Of a DNA stretch of 64,000 nucleotides, positions 36,665-44,466 are shown one piece after another. The notes under the pieces were generated by a model, which was not told where the DNA came from, ran no database searches, and saw only the letters and a list, made by a program, of their open reading frames with translations. Source of the stretch: Pseudoxanthomonas gei (GTDB lineage: Bacteria; Pseudomonadota; Gammaproteobacteria; Xanthomonadales; Xanthomonadaceae). The DNA is taken from assembly GCF_010119615.1 (NCBI RefSeq), contig NZ_QOVG01000006.1, positions 1 to 64,000 on the forward strand. Reading direction: 5' to 3'. Positions within the stretch are counted from its first letter, which is position 1. Each line of letters begins with the position of its first letter. A program made the translations under genes and the position numbers.

Positions 36665-36676
36665 GGGGCGACAATA
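36665..36676 (-). promoter_or_regulatory. Candidate leaderless promoter (-10) of the glycerate kinase gene
   Basis: On the minus strand TATTGT (36676-36671) is followed by CGCCCC and then the ATG, a TAnnnT-N6-ATG layout. No Shine-Dalgarno is possible in this spacing. It resembles the elements at sdaA and algH but is a weaker match. Confidence 0.4.
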
Positions 36677-36789
36677 GCGCGAGCCCGGCTGCCTGGCAGC
36701 GGTGATGCCGGCACAGCTGTCGTTGCGTCCGCGCGGACGACGCGTCGCAGTGAGTCCCGACCGCCCCCGCTTACCCGAGAACATGCCCG

Positions 36790-37392
36790 ATGACCCCTTT
36801 GTACGCCGAAGCCATTGCCACGTTCGCCAGTCTGTTCGAAGAAGCCAGGGCCAGCAGCGGCGAACTGGAGCCCAATGCGATGACCGTGGCCACCGCGACG
36901 GCGGAAGGCGTGCCGTCGGCGCGCATCGTCCTGCTGAAGTCGTTCGATGCGGACGGGTTCGTGTTCTACACGCACCTGCACAGCCGCAAAGGCAATGAGC
37001 TGGAAGCAAACCCCCGCGCGGCGCTGCTGTTCCTGTGGCGGAGCCTGCGCGTTGCCGGCATCCAGGTGCGGATCGAGGGCAAGGTGGACGTCGTTGCAGA
37101 TGCCGACGCCGACGCCTACTTCGCATCGCGTCCTCGCCTGAGCCAGGTGGGTGCGTGGGCCTCCGCGCAATCGGAGACACTGCAGTCGCGCGAGCAGTTC
37201 GAGGCGCGCATCGCCAGCGTGGAAGCCGAGTTCGAAGGTCGCGACATCCCGCGTCCGCAAGGCTGGAGCGGTTACCGGGTCGTACCCGAAGCCATCGAGT
37301 TCTGGTACGGCGCGGAGTTCCGCCTGCACGAACGCTGGCGCTACGAGCGCGATGCCGGCGGCGCGTGGGCGAAGCGGATGCTCTATCCGTGA
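36790..37392 (+). CDS. pdxH: Pyridoxamine/pyridoxine 5'-phosphate oxidase
   Basis: PdxH oxidises PNP or PMP to pyridoxal 5'-phosphate with FMN. The 200-aa protein shows the FMN-binding [21 protein letters not shown] and [19 protein letters not shown], and the signature [16 protein letters not shown] ending RMLYP. The length is typical (about 200-218 aa). ATG 36790 lies after GAACATGCCCG without a strong Shine-Dalgarno; the nearby ATG 36783 is out of frame. A BtuF-like gene begins 10-26 bp after the stop and is probably co-transcribed. Confidence 0.96.
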   Translation: MTPLYAEAIATFASLFEEARASSGELEPNAMTVATATAEGVPSARIVLLKSFDADGFVFYTHLHSRKGNELEANPRAALLFLWRSLRVAGIQVRIEGKVDVVADADADAYFASRPRLSQVGAWASAQSETLQSREQFEARIASVEAEFEGRDIPRPQGWSGYRVVPEAIEFWYGAEFRLHERWRYERDAGGAWAKRMLYP

Positions 37393-37402
37393 ATGCAGCC
37401 CA

Positions 37403-38221
37403 ATGGGGCACGGCGGCGTGAGCGGCCCGCAACGGATTGTCTGCCTGACCGAGGAACCGACCGAGGTCCTGTACGCGCTGGGCGAACAGCACCGCATCGT
37501 CGGCATCAGCGGATTCACCGTGCGCCCGTCGATCGCGCGCAGGGAGAAGCCCAAGGTCAGTGCGTTCACCAGTGCCAAGATCGGCGAGATCCTGAAGCTG
37601 CAGCCGGACTTCGTGGTTGGCTTTTCCGATATCCAGGCCGACATCGCCGCCGAGCTGATCCGGCAGGGCGTGGAAGTTTGGATCTCCAACCATCGCAGCG
37701 TCGATGGAATCCTGGATTACATCCGCCGGCTTGGCGCGCTGGTCGGCGCAGGCGAAAAGGCCAACGTCTATGCGGACGGGTTGCAGCGGGGCCTGCGTGA
37801 GATCGGGCAGGCCTCGGCACAATTGCCACGACGCCCGCGCGTGTATTTCGAGGAATGGGACGAGCCACCCATCAGCGGCATCCGCTGGGTCGCCGAGCTG
37901 GTGCGCATTGCCGGTGGCGATGATGTGTTCCCTGAGCTGGCTGCCGAATCCCTGGCAAAACACCGCATCCTGGCCGACGCCAATGAAGTCGTAAGGCGTG
38001 CGCCGGACATCATCCTGGGCTCGTGGTGCGGCAAGAAATTCCGGCCTGACAAGGTTGCAGCACGTCCTGGCTGGGAAGTAATACCGGCCGTGCGCGACGG
38101 CGAGCTGCACGAGATCAAGTCACCGCTGATCCTGCAGCCGGGACCGGCAGCCTTGACCGATGGCGTGCGCGAGATGGCCCGCATCATCCAGGCCTGGTCG
38201 GCGAAGCAGGGCGACCGATAG
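37403..38221 (+). CDS. BtuF-like cobalamin-binding-type protein lacking a signal peptide
   Basis: This protein of about 272 aa has the fold of periplasmic B12/siderophore binding proteins: RIVCLTEEPTEVLYALGEQHRIVGISGFTV, KIGEILKLQPDFVVGFSDIQADIAAEL and RVYFEEWDEPPISGI...WVAELVRIAGGDDVF. Unusually, it starts almost directly at the first domain strand with no signal peptide or lipobox, so it may be cytoplasmic. GTG 37419 (GGGG 9 nt upstream) is an alternative start to ATG 37403, and neither adds a signal sequence. No ABC permease or ATPase gene is adjacent. It directly follows pdxH, suggesting a link to cofactor metabolism (inference). The name comes from the family, not from shown ligand binding. 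Confidence 0.8.
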   Translation: MGHGGVSGPQRIVCLTEEPTEVLYALGEQHRIVGISGFTVRPSIARREKPKVSAFTSAKIGEILKLQPDFVVGFSDIQADIAAELIRQGVEVWISNHRSVDGILDYIRRLGALVGAGEKANVYADGLQRGLREIGQASAQLPRRPRVYFEEWDEPPISGIRWVAELVRIAGGDDVFPELAAESLAKHRILADANEVVRRAPDIILGSWCGKKFRPDKVAARPGWEVIPAVRDGELHEIKSPLILQPGPAALTDGVREMARIIQAWSAKQGDR

Positions 38222-38266
38222 GACGTGTTTCGCTTCCATCGGCTGGTCTACCGGTTCATTTCCAGC

Positions 38267-38282
38267 GCCGGGCTTGCCCGGC
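38267..38282. terminator. Possible terminator hairpin between convergent genes
   Basis: GCCGGGC-TT-GCCCGGC is a perfect 7-bp inverted repeat 45 bp after the BtuF-like gene. It is followed by TGCTTTGATT with only a short T run, so termination is uncertain. Confidence 0.35.
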
Positions 38283-38349
38283 TGCTTTGATTCTCAGGCG
38301 ATGGTCAGCCGTGCAAGTCCGGCTCTACCAAGGAGCGCGGCGCGCTTGC

Positions 38350-38814
38350 TCAGAAATTGCGCTGGAAAGTGACCTTCCCGCGTCGGTCGCCGGATTTAAC
38401 TTCGATTTCAACGCGGTAGCTGTCACGTTCGGCAATACGAAACGTGCCGACATAGTCGGTGTAGTCGCCGGTGCGCACGGAAGTGAAGGAAATTGGCTGG
38501 CGCATGCCCTGCAGGTCCACCGCCACCGCTTGCACCGCACCCTCCGCAGCTGTTTCCTCGCCATTGGCAAGCTTGCGCAGGGCAACGGTGACCATGGCCG
38601 TGCCGGCACTGCGTTCGATCGGGACTTCGCGCGCCATCGCTTCGCTCAATGCAAGCGTGGGCATGGCGTTGAAATGCACGCGCAGGTCGCCAAAATCCTG
38701 GTAGGCCGGCGCAGGCGCGATGGCATCGGCGGCACGTGGCTTTTCTCCGGCCGTGCATGAGGCCAGCAGCAGTGCGACAGCCAAAAGGAAGGGTTTGCCG
38801 ATTGTCCTGCTCAT
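38350..38814 (-). CDS. DUF4426 lipoprotein
   Basis: This 154-aa protein has a lipoprotein signal (LLAVALLLASC, Cys20 as lipidation site). The DUF4426 domain follows: DLRVHFNAMPTLALSEAMARE...ERSAGTAMVTVALRK and VEIEVKSGDRRGKVTFQRNF. The same family lies near proC-yggS-pilT in Pseudomonas (PA0388 region), so the neighbourhood is conserved. The function is not known; it sits in a membrane, facing the periplasm. ATG 38814 was chosen because it gives the lipobox; the frame upstream to 38868 overlaps proC. It begins 22 bp after the proC stop and probably shares its transcript. Confidence 0.88.
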   Translation of the reverse strand: MSRTIGKPFLLAVALLLASCTAGEKPRAADAIAPAPAYQDFGDLRVHFNAMPTLALSEAMAREVPIERSAGTAMVTVALRKLANGEETAAEGAVQAVAVDLQGMRQPISFTSVRTGDYTDYVGTFRIAERDSYRVEIEVKSGDRRGKVTFQRNF

Positions 38815-38836
38815 TTGCCGTGTCCCGTGTTCTGGT

Positions 38837-39688
38837 TCAGTCGTTCGCAGCGGACAGCGCCCGCCCACGTTCAGTGGCGGCCTTTATGGCCGTGGCCACC
38901 AGCTCTCCGAATTGGCCGGCCTGCAGCGCTTCGATCGCCGCCTGGGTAGTGCCATTGGGTGAGGTGACCCGCTGGCGCAGCGTGCCGGGGGATTCGTCGG
39001 ATTCGGTCAGCATGCGCGCCGCGCCAAGCACGGTCTGCAGTACCAGGGTGCGCGCCGCCTGCCCGTCCAGTCCTTGCTGCCGCGCCGCCGCTTCCATCGC
39101 CTCGGCCAGCAGGAACACGTAGGCCGGTCCGCTGCCGGACACCGCAGTGACCGCATCCATGCTGGCCTCGTCCTCTATCCATATGGTCTTGCCGGCACTG
39201 GCAAGCAGGTCCTGCGCGCGCTGGCGGCCAGCCGCGTCCACCTCTCCCCTGGCGAACAGGCCGGTCATCCCCGCGCCCAGCAGGGCAGGCGTGTTGGGCA
39301 TGGCGCGGATCACTGCGGCGTCACCGCCCAGCCAGCGCTGCAGCTGCACGGCGGTAATGCCCGCTGCGATGGAGACCACCAGGGCCCGCTGCGACTGCGC
39401 CAGATCCGCCAGGTCCTCGCAGACATTGCGCATGACCTGTGGTTTCACCGCCAGCAGCCACAGGTCGGCATCCGCGCAGGCATCCCGTGCATCGGCGAAT
39501 ACGGCTACGCCGAAATCACGGGCCAGGGATTGACGCACGGCCTCGACCGGCTCGGCCACGCGGATTTGCGTGGCGCTGCTGCCACGCGCGATCAGCGCGC
39601 CGATCAGGCTGCGGGCCATGTTGCCGCCGCCAACGAAGGCGATGGAGTGGGTAGTGGTGAGGGGGGAAAGGGTTGGAGCGGTACTCAT
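38837..39688 (-). CDS. proC: Pyrroline-5-carboxylate reductase
   Basis: ProC performs the last step of proline synthesis, reducing pyrroline-5-carboxylate with NAD(P)H. The 283-aa protein has the Rossmann start SIAFVGGGNMARSLIGALIA, LAVKPQVM, RAMPNTPALLGAGMTG, and the signature DAVTAVSGSGPAYVFLLAEA followed by LRQRVTSPNGTT. ATG 39688 is preceded by AGGAATAGAG; the longer frame to 39832 overlaps yggS and was rejected. It lies 64 bp after yggS on the same strand, matching the usual yggS-proC pairing. Confidence 0.96.
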   Translation of the reverse strand: MSTAPTLSPLTTTHSIAFVGGGNMARSLIGALIARGSSATQIRVAEPVEAVRQSLARDFGVAVFADARDACADADLWLLAVKPQVMRNVCEDLADLAQSQRALVVSIAAGITAVQLQRWLGGDAAVIRAMPNTPALLGAGMTGLFARGEVDAAGRQRAQDLLASAGKTIWIEDEASMDAVTAVSGSGPAYVFLLAEAMEAAARQQGLDGQAARTLVLQTVLGAARMLTESDESPGTLRQRVTSPNGTTQAAIEALQAGQFGELVATAIKAATERGRALSAAND

Positions 39689-39752
39689 CTCTATTCCTGT
39701 GGTCGCGAGCTGGCCGTGTAAAAAGTACTGGAAGACTCTTTTGGAGTCCCGG

Positions 39753-40427
39753 TCACGGCGCTCTCGGCCCGAACAGGGCGGTGCCGATGCGGACCATGGT
39801 CGCACCTTCGGCAATGGCGAGCGGAAAATCATCGCTCATTCCCATCGACAAGGTATCCACCGCCGGGTGGCGCGCGGCAAGTTGCTGGAACAGCGTCGCC
39901 ATCTCCTGGAACGCGATGCGACGCAGCTCGATGTCGGCATGCGGCGTCGGGATTGCCATGAGCCCGCGCAGTGCAAGGCGCGGCTCACCCTCGATCGCCC
40001 GCGCCAGTGCCTCGACCTCGCCTGGGCGGCAACCATGCTTGCTGGCCTGGTCGTCGATGTTGACCTGGATCAGTATGTTGAGTGGCTGCCGCTGCGGTGG
40101 CCGGGAACGGGCGAGGGCCGTGACGAGCTTGAGGCGGTCGACGGTCTGCACCCAGTCGAATATCCCGGCGGCAATATCGGCCTTGTTCGACTGCAGGTGG
40201 CCGATCATGTGCCACTCCAGTCCCAGCGACTCCAGCGCACGGGTCTTGGCCTGCGCTTCCTGAACGTAATTTTCCCCGAAGGCATGCTGCCCCGCCGATG
40301 CCAGCGACGCGACCGCGGTCGCACTTTGCGTCTTGGAAACCGCCAGCAGCCGCGGTACTGGCCGATGGGCGGCTTGGGCCGCGTTTTTGAGGCTTTGCAG
40401 TGTCGCGTCTAGGCGCTGGGCGAGCAT
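39753..40427 (-). CDS. yggS: YggS/PLPBP-family pyridoxal phosphate homeostasis protein
   Basis: This 224-aa PLP-binding TIM-barrel protein (YggS, PROSC family) helps control PLP levels and amino-acid balance and has no known catalytic activity. The PLP-lysine lies in LLAVSKTQS (about residue 32), with HAFGENYVQEAQAK, WHMIGHLQSNKA, LILIQVNIDDQASKHG and the phosphate-binding end LSMGMSDDFPLAIAEGATMVRIGTALFG. It is divergent from pilT, with the promoter region between, and upstream of proC. This is the same arrangement as in P. aeruginosa. Confidence 0.96.
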   Translation of the reverse strand: MLAQRLDATLQSLKNAAQAAHRPVPRLLAVSKTQSATAVASLASAGQHAFGENYVQEAQAKTRALESLGLEWHMIGHLQSNKADIAAGIFDWVQTVDRLKLVTALARSRPPQRQPLNILIQVNIDDQASKHGCRPGEVEALARAIEGEPRLALRGLMAIPTPHADIELRRIAFQEMATLFQQLAARHPAVDTLSMGMSDDFPLAIAEGATMVRIGTALFGPRAP

Positions 40428-40440
40428 AATCCATCAACCG

Positions 40441-40468
40441 TTGGATATCGCGGCAAGGTGGGTATACT
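40441..40468 (+). promoter_or_regulatory. Sigma-70-type promoter for pilT
   Basis: TTGGAT (40441-40446), a 16-bp spacer and TATACT (40463-40468) lie about 55 bp upstream of the pilT ATG. It is the only good match in the 95-bp yggS-pilT gap. Confidence 0.55.
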
Positions 40469-40522
40469 GCCCCTCGGGGATGTATCGTTCCACCAGTCGC
40501 AGCAATTTGGGGAAAGCAGCGT

Positions 40523-41560
40523 ATGGATATCGCCGAACTTCTGGCGTTTTCGGTCAAGAACAAAGCGTCCGACCTGCACCTGTCGGCCGGCCTGCCGCCG
40601 ATGATCCGGGTCGATGGCGACGTCCGTCGCATCAACATCCCGGCGCTCGACCACAAGCAGGTGCATGGCCTGGTCTACGACATCATGTCGGACAAGCAGC
40701 GCCGCGACTACGAGGAATTCCTCGAGGTCGATTTCTCCTTCGAAATTCCCAGCCTGGCGCGTTTCCGCGTCAACGCGTTCAACCAGAACCGTGGCGCCGG
40801 CGCGGTGTTCCGCACCATTCCCTCCGAAGTGCTGACGCTCGAGGACCTGGGCTGCCCGCCGCTGTTCAAGCAGCTGATCGAACAACCGCAGGGCCTGATC
40901 CTGGTCACCGGACCGACGGGCTCGGGCAAGTCGACCACGCTGGCGGCGATGATCGACCACATCAACAAGAACGAATACGGCCACATCCTCAGCGTCGAGG
41001 ATCCGATCGAGTTCGTGCACACCTCGCAGAAGTGCCTGATCAACCAGCGCGAAGTGCATCGCGACACGCATGGCTTCAACGAGGCGCTGCGCTCGGCCCT
41101 GCGCGAAGACCCGGACATCATCCTGGTCGGCGAATTGCGCGACCTGGAAACCATCCGCCTGGCGCTGACCGCCGCGGAAACCGGACACCTGGTGTTCGCC
41201 ACCCTTCACACCAGCTCGGCGGCCAAGACCATCGACCGCATCATCGACGTGTTCCCGGCCGGCGAAAAGCCGATGGTCCGTTCGATGCTGTCCGAATCGC
41301 TACGCGCGGTGATCTCGCAGGCGCTGCTGAAGAAGGTCGGCGGCGGGCGTACGGCGGCCTGGGAAATCATGGTCGGCACCCCGGCCATCCGCAACCTGAT
41401 CCGAGAGGACAAGGTGGCGCAGATGTACTCGGCCATCCAGACCGGCCAGCAGAACGGCATGATGACGCTCGACCAGCATCTGCAGGACCTGGTGAAGCGT
41501 TCGCTGATCACGCGCCACCAGGCCAAGGAATACGCGCGCGACAAGCGGCTGTTCGAGTAG
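40523..41560 (+). CDS. pilT: PilT, type IV pilus retraction ATPase
   Basis: PilT powers pilus retraction and so twitching motility. The 345-aa hexameric ATPase has Walker A (GPTGSGKSTTLAAM, about residues 131-145), the Asp box VEDPIEF, Walker B (DPDIILVGELRD), the His box TGHLVFATLHTSSA, and the PilT C-terminal AIRNLIREDK motif required for retraction. The N-terminal PAS-like domain begins MDIAELLAFSVKNKASDLHLSAGLPP. It is followed by pilU after a 101-bp gap with unusual low-GC, repeat-like sequence. It is divergent from yggS. Confidence 0.98.
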   Translation: MDIAELLAFSVKNKASDLHLSAGLPPMIRVDGDVRRINIPALDHKQVHGLVYDIMSDKQRRDYEEFLEVDFSFEIPSLARFRVNAFNQNRGAGAVFRTIPSEVLTLEDLGCPPLFKQLIEQPQGLILVTGPTGSGKSTTLAAMIDHINKNEYGHILSVEDPIEFVHTSQKCLINQREVHRDTHGFNEALRSALREDPDIILVGELRDLETIRLALTAAETGHLVFATLHTSSAAKTIDRIIDVFPAGEKPMVRSMLSESLRAVISQALLKKVGGGRTAAWEIMVGTPAIRNLIREDKVAQMYSAIQTGQQNGMMTLDQHLQDLVKRSLITRHQAKEYARDKRLFE

Positions 41561-41661
41561 CCGTGAATAGTGAAGGGTGAGGGGCAAATAGTGGGGACGC
41601 ACATCCTGGTTCTTGATTTTCCCGTTCACTGTTTACTGTTTTCCATTCCCGGAGCAATGCC

Positions 41662-42792
41662 ATGAGCACCATCGATTTCACCTCGTTCCTCAAGTTGATG
41701 GCGCACCAGAAGGCGTCCGACCTCTTCATCACCTCGGGCATGCCGCCGTCGATCAAGGTGCACGGCAAGATCTCGCCGATCACCCAGACGCCGCTGACTT
41801 CTCAGCAGTCGCGCGACCTGGTCCTGAACGTGATGACCCCCGCCCAGCGCGAGGAATTCGAAAAGACCCACGAGTGCAACTTCGCCATCGGCGTGGCCGG
41901 CGTGGGCCGCTTCCGCGTCAGCTGCTTCTACCAGCGCAACCAGGTGGGCATGGTCCTGCGCCGCATCGAGGCGCGCATTCCGACCGTGGAAGAGTTGAAC
42001 CTGCCGCCGATCATCAAGACCCTGGCGATGACCAAGCGCGGCATCATCATCTTCGTCGGCGCCACCGGCACCGGCAAATCGACCTCGCTGGCCGCGATGA
42101 TCGGCTACCGCAACCAGAATTCCACCGGCCACATCATCACCATCGAAGACCCGATCGAATTCGTGCACAAGCACGAGGGCTGCATCATCACCCAGCGTGA
42201 GGTCGGCATCGATACCGACAGCTGGGATGCGGCACTGAAGAACACCCTGCGCCAGGCCCCCGACGTGATCATGATCGGCGAGGTGCGCACACGCGAAGGC
42301 ATGGACCACGCCATCGCCTTCGCCGAAACCGGCCACCTGGTCTTGTGCACCCTGCACGCCAACAACGCCAACCAGGCCATGGACCGCGTCATCAACTTCT
42401 TCCCCGAAGACCGCCGCAACCAGTTGTTGATGGATCTTTCGCTCAACCTGAAGGGCGTGGTCGCCCAGCAGCTGATCCCCACGCCCGATGGCAAGGCACG
42501 GCGGGTGGCGATGGAGATCATGCTGGGCACGCCGCTGATCCAGGATTACATCCGCGAGGGCGAGATCCACAAGCTCAAGGAAGTGATGAAGGAATCCACC
42601 AACCTGGGCATGAAGACCTTCGACCAGAGCCTCTTCGAACTCTACCAGGCCGGCGAGATCAGCTACGAGGACGCCCTGCGTTACGCCGACTCGCAGAACG
42701 AAGTCCGCCTGCGCATCAAGCTTGCACAGGGTGGCGACGCGCGCACCCTGGCACAGGGACTGGATGGCGTGGAGATCGCGGAAGTCCGTTGA
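41662..42792 (+). CDS. pilU: PilU, PilT-paralogous retraction ATPase
   Basis: PilU is the partner of PilT and adds force to pilus retraction. The 376-aa protein has Walker A GATGTGKSTSLAAMI, IEDPIEFVHKHEGC, Walker B APDVIMIGEVRT and TGHLVLCTLHANNANQAMDRVINFFPEDRR. The last motif (NANQA.DR..NFFPEDRR) separates PilU from PilT. The C-terminal tail is about 30 residues longer than in PilT and lacks the AIRNLIRE motif. ATG 41662 follows CCCGGAGCAATGCC. A rho-independent terminator lies 25 bp after the stop. Confidence 0.97.
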   Translation: MSTIDFTSFLKLMAHQKASDLFITSGMPPSIKVHGKISPITQTPLTSQQSRDLVLNVMTPAQREEFEKTHECNFAIGVAGVGRFRVSCFYQRNQVGMVLRRIEARIPTVEELNLPPIIKTLAMTKRGIIIFVGATGTGKSTSLAAMIGYRNQNSTGHIITIEDPIEFVHKHEGCIITQREVGIDTDSWDAALKNTLRQAPDVIMIGEVRTREGMDHAIAFAETGHLVLCTLHANNANQAMDRVINFFPEDRRNQLLMDLSLNLKGVVAQQLIPTPDGKARRVAMEIMLGTPLIQDYIREGEIHKLKEVMKESTNLGMKTFDQSLFELYQAGEISYEDALRYADSQNEVRLRIKLAQGGDARTLAQGLDGVEIAEVR

Positions 42793-42817
42793 TCCACGCG
42801 AGGGTCGTCAGATCGAA

Positions 42818-42841
42818 GGGGCAGGCAACTGCCCCTTTTTT
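42818..42841 (+). terminator. Rho-independent terminator after pilU
   Basis: GGGGCAG (42818-42824), a GCAA tetraloop and CTGCCCC (42829-42835) form a perfect 7-bp stem followed by six T residues. It ends the pilT-pilU transcript just before the sirtuin gene. Confidence 0.92.
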
Positions 42842-42857
42842 CATGGAAAATCACGGC

Positions 42858-43733
42858 ATGGGATTGTGCGCACCGGACCCTCATGAACCAGCGCGACGCC
42901 TGCGGGACTGGCTGTCGGACTTCGAGCGCGTATTCGTCCTCACCGGTGCCGGCTGCAGCACCGGTTCCGGCATCCCGGACTATCGCGACACGCTGGGCGA
43001 ATGGAAACGCGCGCCGCCGGTCAATTTCCGTGAATTCGTCGATGACCCCCTGGTGCACGCGCGCTATTGGGCGCGGAGTTTCATCGGCTGGCCGCTGGTC
43101 TCGGGCGCGCAGCCCAACGGCGCCCACCTGGCCCTGGCACGGTGGGAGCGGTCCGGCAGGCTGTCGCAATTGCTCACCCAGAATGTCGATGGGCTGCACG
43201 AGCGCGCCGGCAGCCACGCCACCATCGACCTGCACGGGCGGATCGACCAGGTGGTGTGCCTGCACTGCGCGGCCCGATATCCGCGCGCGCATATTCAGTC
43301 GTGGCTGGGTCGCGACAACCCGGACTGGGCCAGCCTGGTCGCGGCCGCCGCGCCTGACGGCGACGCCGACCTGGCAGGTCGCGATTTCAGCGCTTTCCGC
43401 GCGCCGCGCTGCGTGGCATGTGACGGCATGCTGAAGCCGGACGTGGTGTTCTTCGGGGAAAACGTCCCGCGTGCCCGCTATGAGGTCGCGCAGGCCGCAC
43501 TGCTCCGCGCGCAGGCGTTGCTGGTGGTCGGCTCGTCATTGATGGTTTATTCCGGCTTCCGCTTTGCGCGCACGGCGTACGAGGCGGGCCAGCCGATCGC
43601 CATCCTCAACCACGGCCGCACGCGAGCCGATGACCTGGCCAGCTTCAAGCTGGAGGCGGACTGCACCACGATCCTGCCGCTGGCGCTGGATGACATCGAC
43701 AGCCCCGGGGGTTGTACGTACGGAGTTCCGTAG
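42858..43733 (+). CDS. Sir2-family NAD-dependent protein deacylase
   Basis: This 291-aa sirtuin removes acyl groups from lysines using NAD. It shows the NAD-binding LTGAGCSTGSGIPDYRD, LTQNVDGLHERAG, the catalytic His in DLHGRID, the zinc pairs CLHC and CVAC, KPDVVFFGENVP and VVGSSLMVYSG. The GCSTxSGIPDYRD form places it with the class II (SIRT4-like) bacterial sirtuins. ATG 42858 was preferred over ATG 42843, because the latter starts one base after the T tract of the pilU terminator; GGAAAA precedes 42858. The TAG stop (43731-43733) is the first three bases of a palindromic repeat element. Confidence 0.93.
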   Translation: MGLCAPDPHEPARRLRDWLSDFERVFVLTGAGCSTGSGIPDYRDTLGEWKRAPPVNFREFVDDPLVHARYWARSFIGWPLVSGAQPNGAHLALARWERSGRLSQLLTQNVDGLHERAGSHATIDLHGRIDQVVCLHCAARYPRAHIQSWLGRDNPDWASLVAAAAPDGDADLAGRDFSAFRAPRCVACDGMLKPDVVFFGENVPRARYEVAQAALLRAQALLVVGSSLMVYSGFRFARTAYEAGQPIAILNHGRTRADDLASFKLEADCTTILPLALDDIDSPGGCTYGVP

Positions 43734-43895
43734 GGCGGACCTTGGCCCGCCGGCTGCCTGCTGCGCTGGTGATCGCATCTGCAAACTGGATGAAGAAAAG
43801 AGCCTGCTATTGGGCTGGAAACGGGTAGAAGCGGGGGCGTCGCCGATTGCTGGTGACAGGTGATGGCTGGCGATGGCGGGCCGGGGCCCGCCCTA
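43731..43895. repeat. 165-bp REP-like inverted-repeat element between sir2 and tag
   Basis: Two 21-bp imperfect palindromes bound the element. The left one (43731-43751) starts TAGGGCGGACC and ends GGCCCGCC. The right one (43875-43895) is its reverse complement with three mismatches. The outer TAG of the left copy is the stop codon of sir2, and the outer TAG of the right copy (read on the minus strand) is the stop codon of tag. The layout fits a REP doublet (REPIN) inserted at or grown into two convergent gene ends. The inner about 123 bp contains no ORF. Confidence 0.85.
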
Positions 43896-44429
43896 TGTCC
43901 GCATCCAGGCGGGCTTCTGCTTGGCGGCGCGCTTGAACGCCGGGCAATCCTGGCGATGTGCGCCAGGCAGGTAGCCCAGGCTCATCAGGAATTCGCCGGT
44001 GATCTCGCCGCCTGTGAAGCGGAAAGTTTTCTTGAACAACTTCACCCATTCGGCCTTTGACAGCGGGTGGTGGGCCTCCAGCCAGGCCAGGAAACCGCCG
44101 TGGGACTGCCTGAGGTCGCGGATGACCTGGGCATTGTGGATGGCGGCCTCCACCTTAAGGCGGTTGCGGACGATGCCTGCGTCGGCCAGCAGGCGCGCGC
44201 GTTCCTTTTCCCCATAACGGGCGACCTTGTCCACGTCGAAGCCGCTGTAGGCCTGGCGAAATCCGTCCCGTTTCCTGAGGATGGTTTCCCAGCTCAGGCC
44301 GGCCTGGTTGATCTCCAGGACCAGGCGCTCGAACAGCTCGGCTTCGCCGCTCTGCGGGAATCCGTATTCGCTGTCGTGGTAGGGCCCGTGGACGGGATGC
44401 CCAGGGGCGGAATCGCAATATCCGCTCAT
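43893..44429 (-). CDS. tag: DNA-3-methyladenine glycosylase I
   Basis: Tag removes 3-methyladenine from alkylated DNA by base excision. The 178-aa protein has the N-terminal zinc ligands Cys5 and His18 (YCDSAPGHPVHGPYHDSEYG), the base-pocket region NQAGLSWETILRKRDGFRQAYSGFD, and the C-terminal zinc ligands in LGYLPGAHRQDCPAF. The length is close to E. coli Tag (187 aa). Its stop codon TAG comes from the flanking palindromic repeat. It is divergent from algH with only 37 bp between the starts. Together with alkB, the window encodes two alkylation-damage activities, though far apart. Confidence 0.95.
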   Translation of the reverse strand: MSGYCDSAPGHPVHGPYHDSEYGFPQSGEAELFERLVLEINQAGLSWETILRKRDGFRQAYSGFDVDKVARYGEKERARLLADAGIVRNRLKVEAAIHNAQVIRDLRQSHGGFLAWLEAHHPLSKAEWVKLFKKTFRFTGGEITGEFLMSLGYLPGAHRQDCPAFKRAAKQKPAWMRT

Positions 44430-44453
44430 GCCGATAGGTTAGCGCAGCCGGGC

Positions 44454-44466
44454 TAGAATAGGCCCC
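44454..44466 (+). promoter_or_regulatory. Candidate leaderless promoter (-10) of algH
   Basis: TAGAAT (44454-44459) is followed by seven bases (AGGCCCC) and the algH ATG. This is the same hexamer and spacing as upstream of sdaA on the other strand. There is no Shine-Dalgarno. Confidence 0.5.

Noticed and set aside
35846-38110. A 754-codon minus frame suggesting a much larger glycerate kinase fusion
   Set aside because: The extra N-terminal part is antisense to pdxH and the BtuF-like gene; the kinase starts at ATG 36664.
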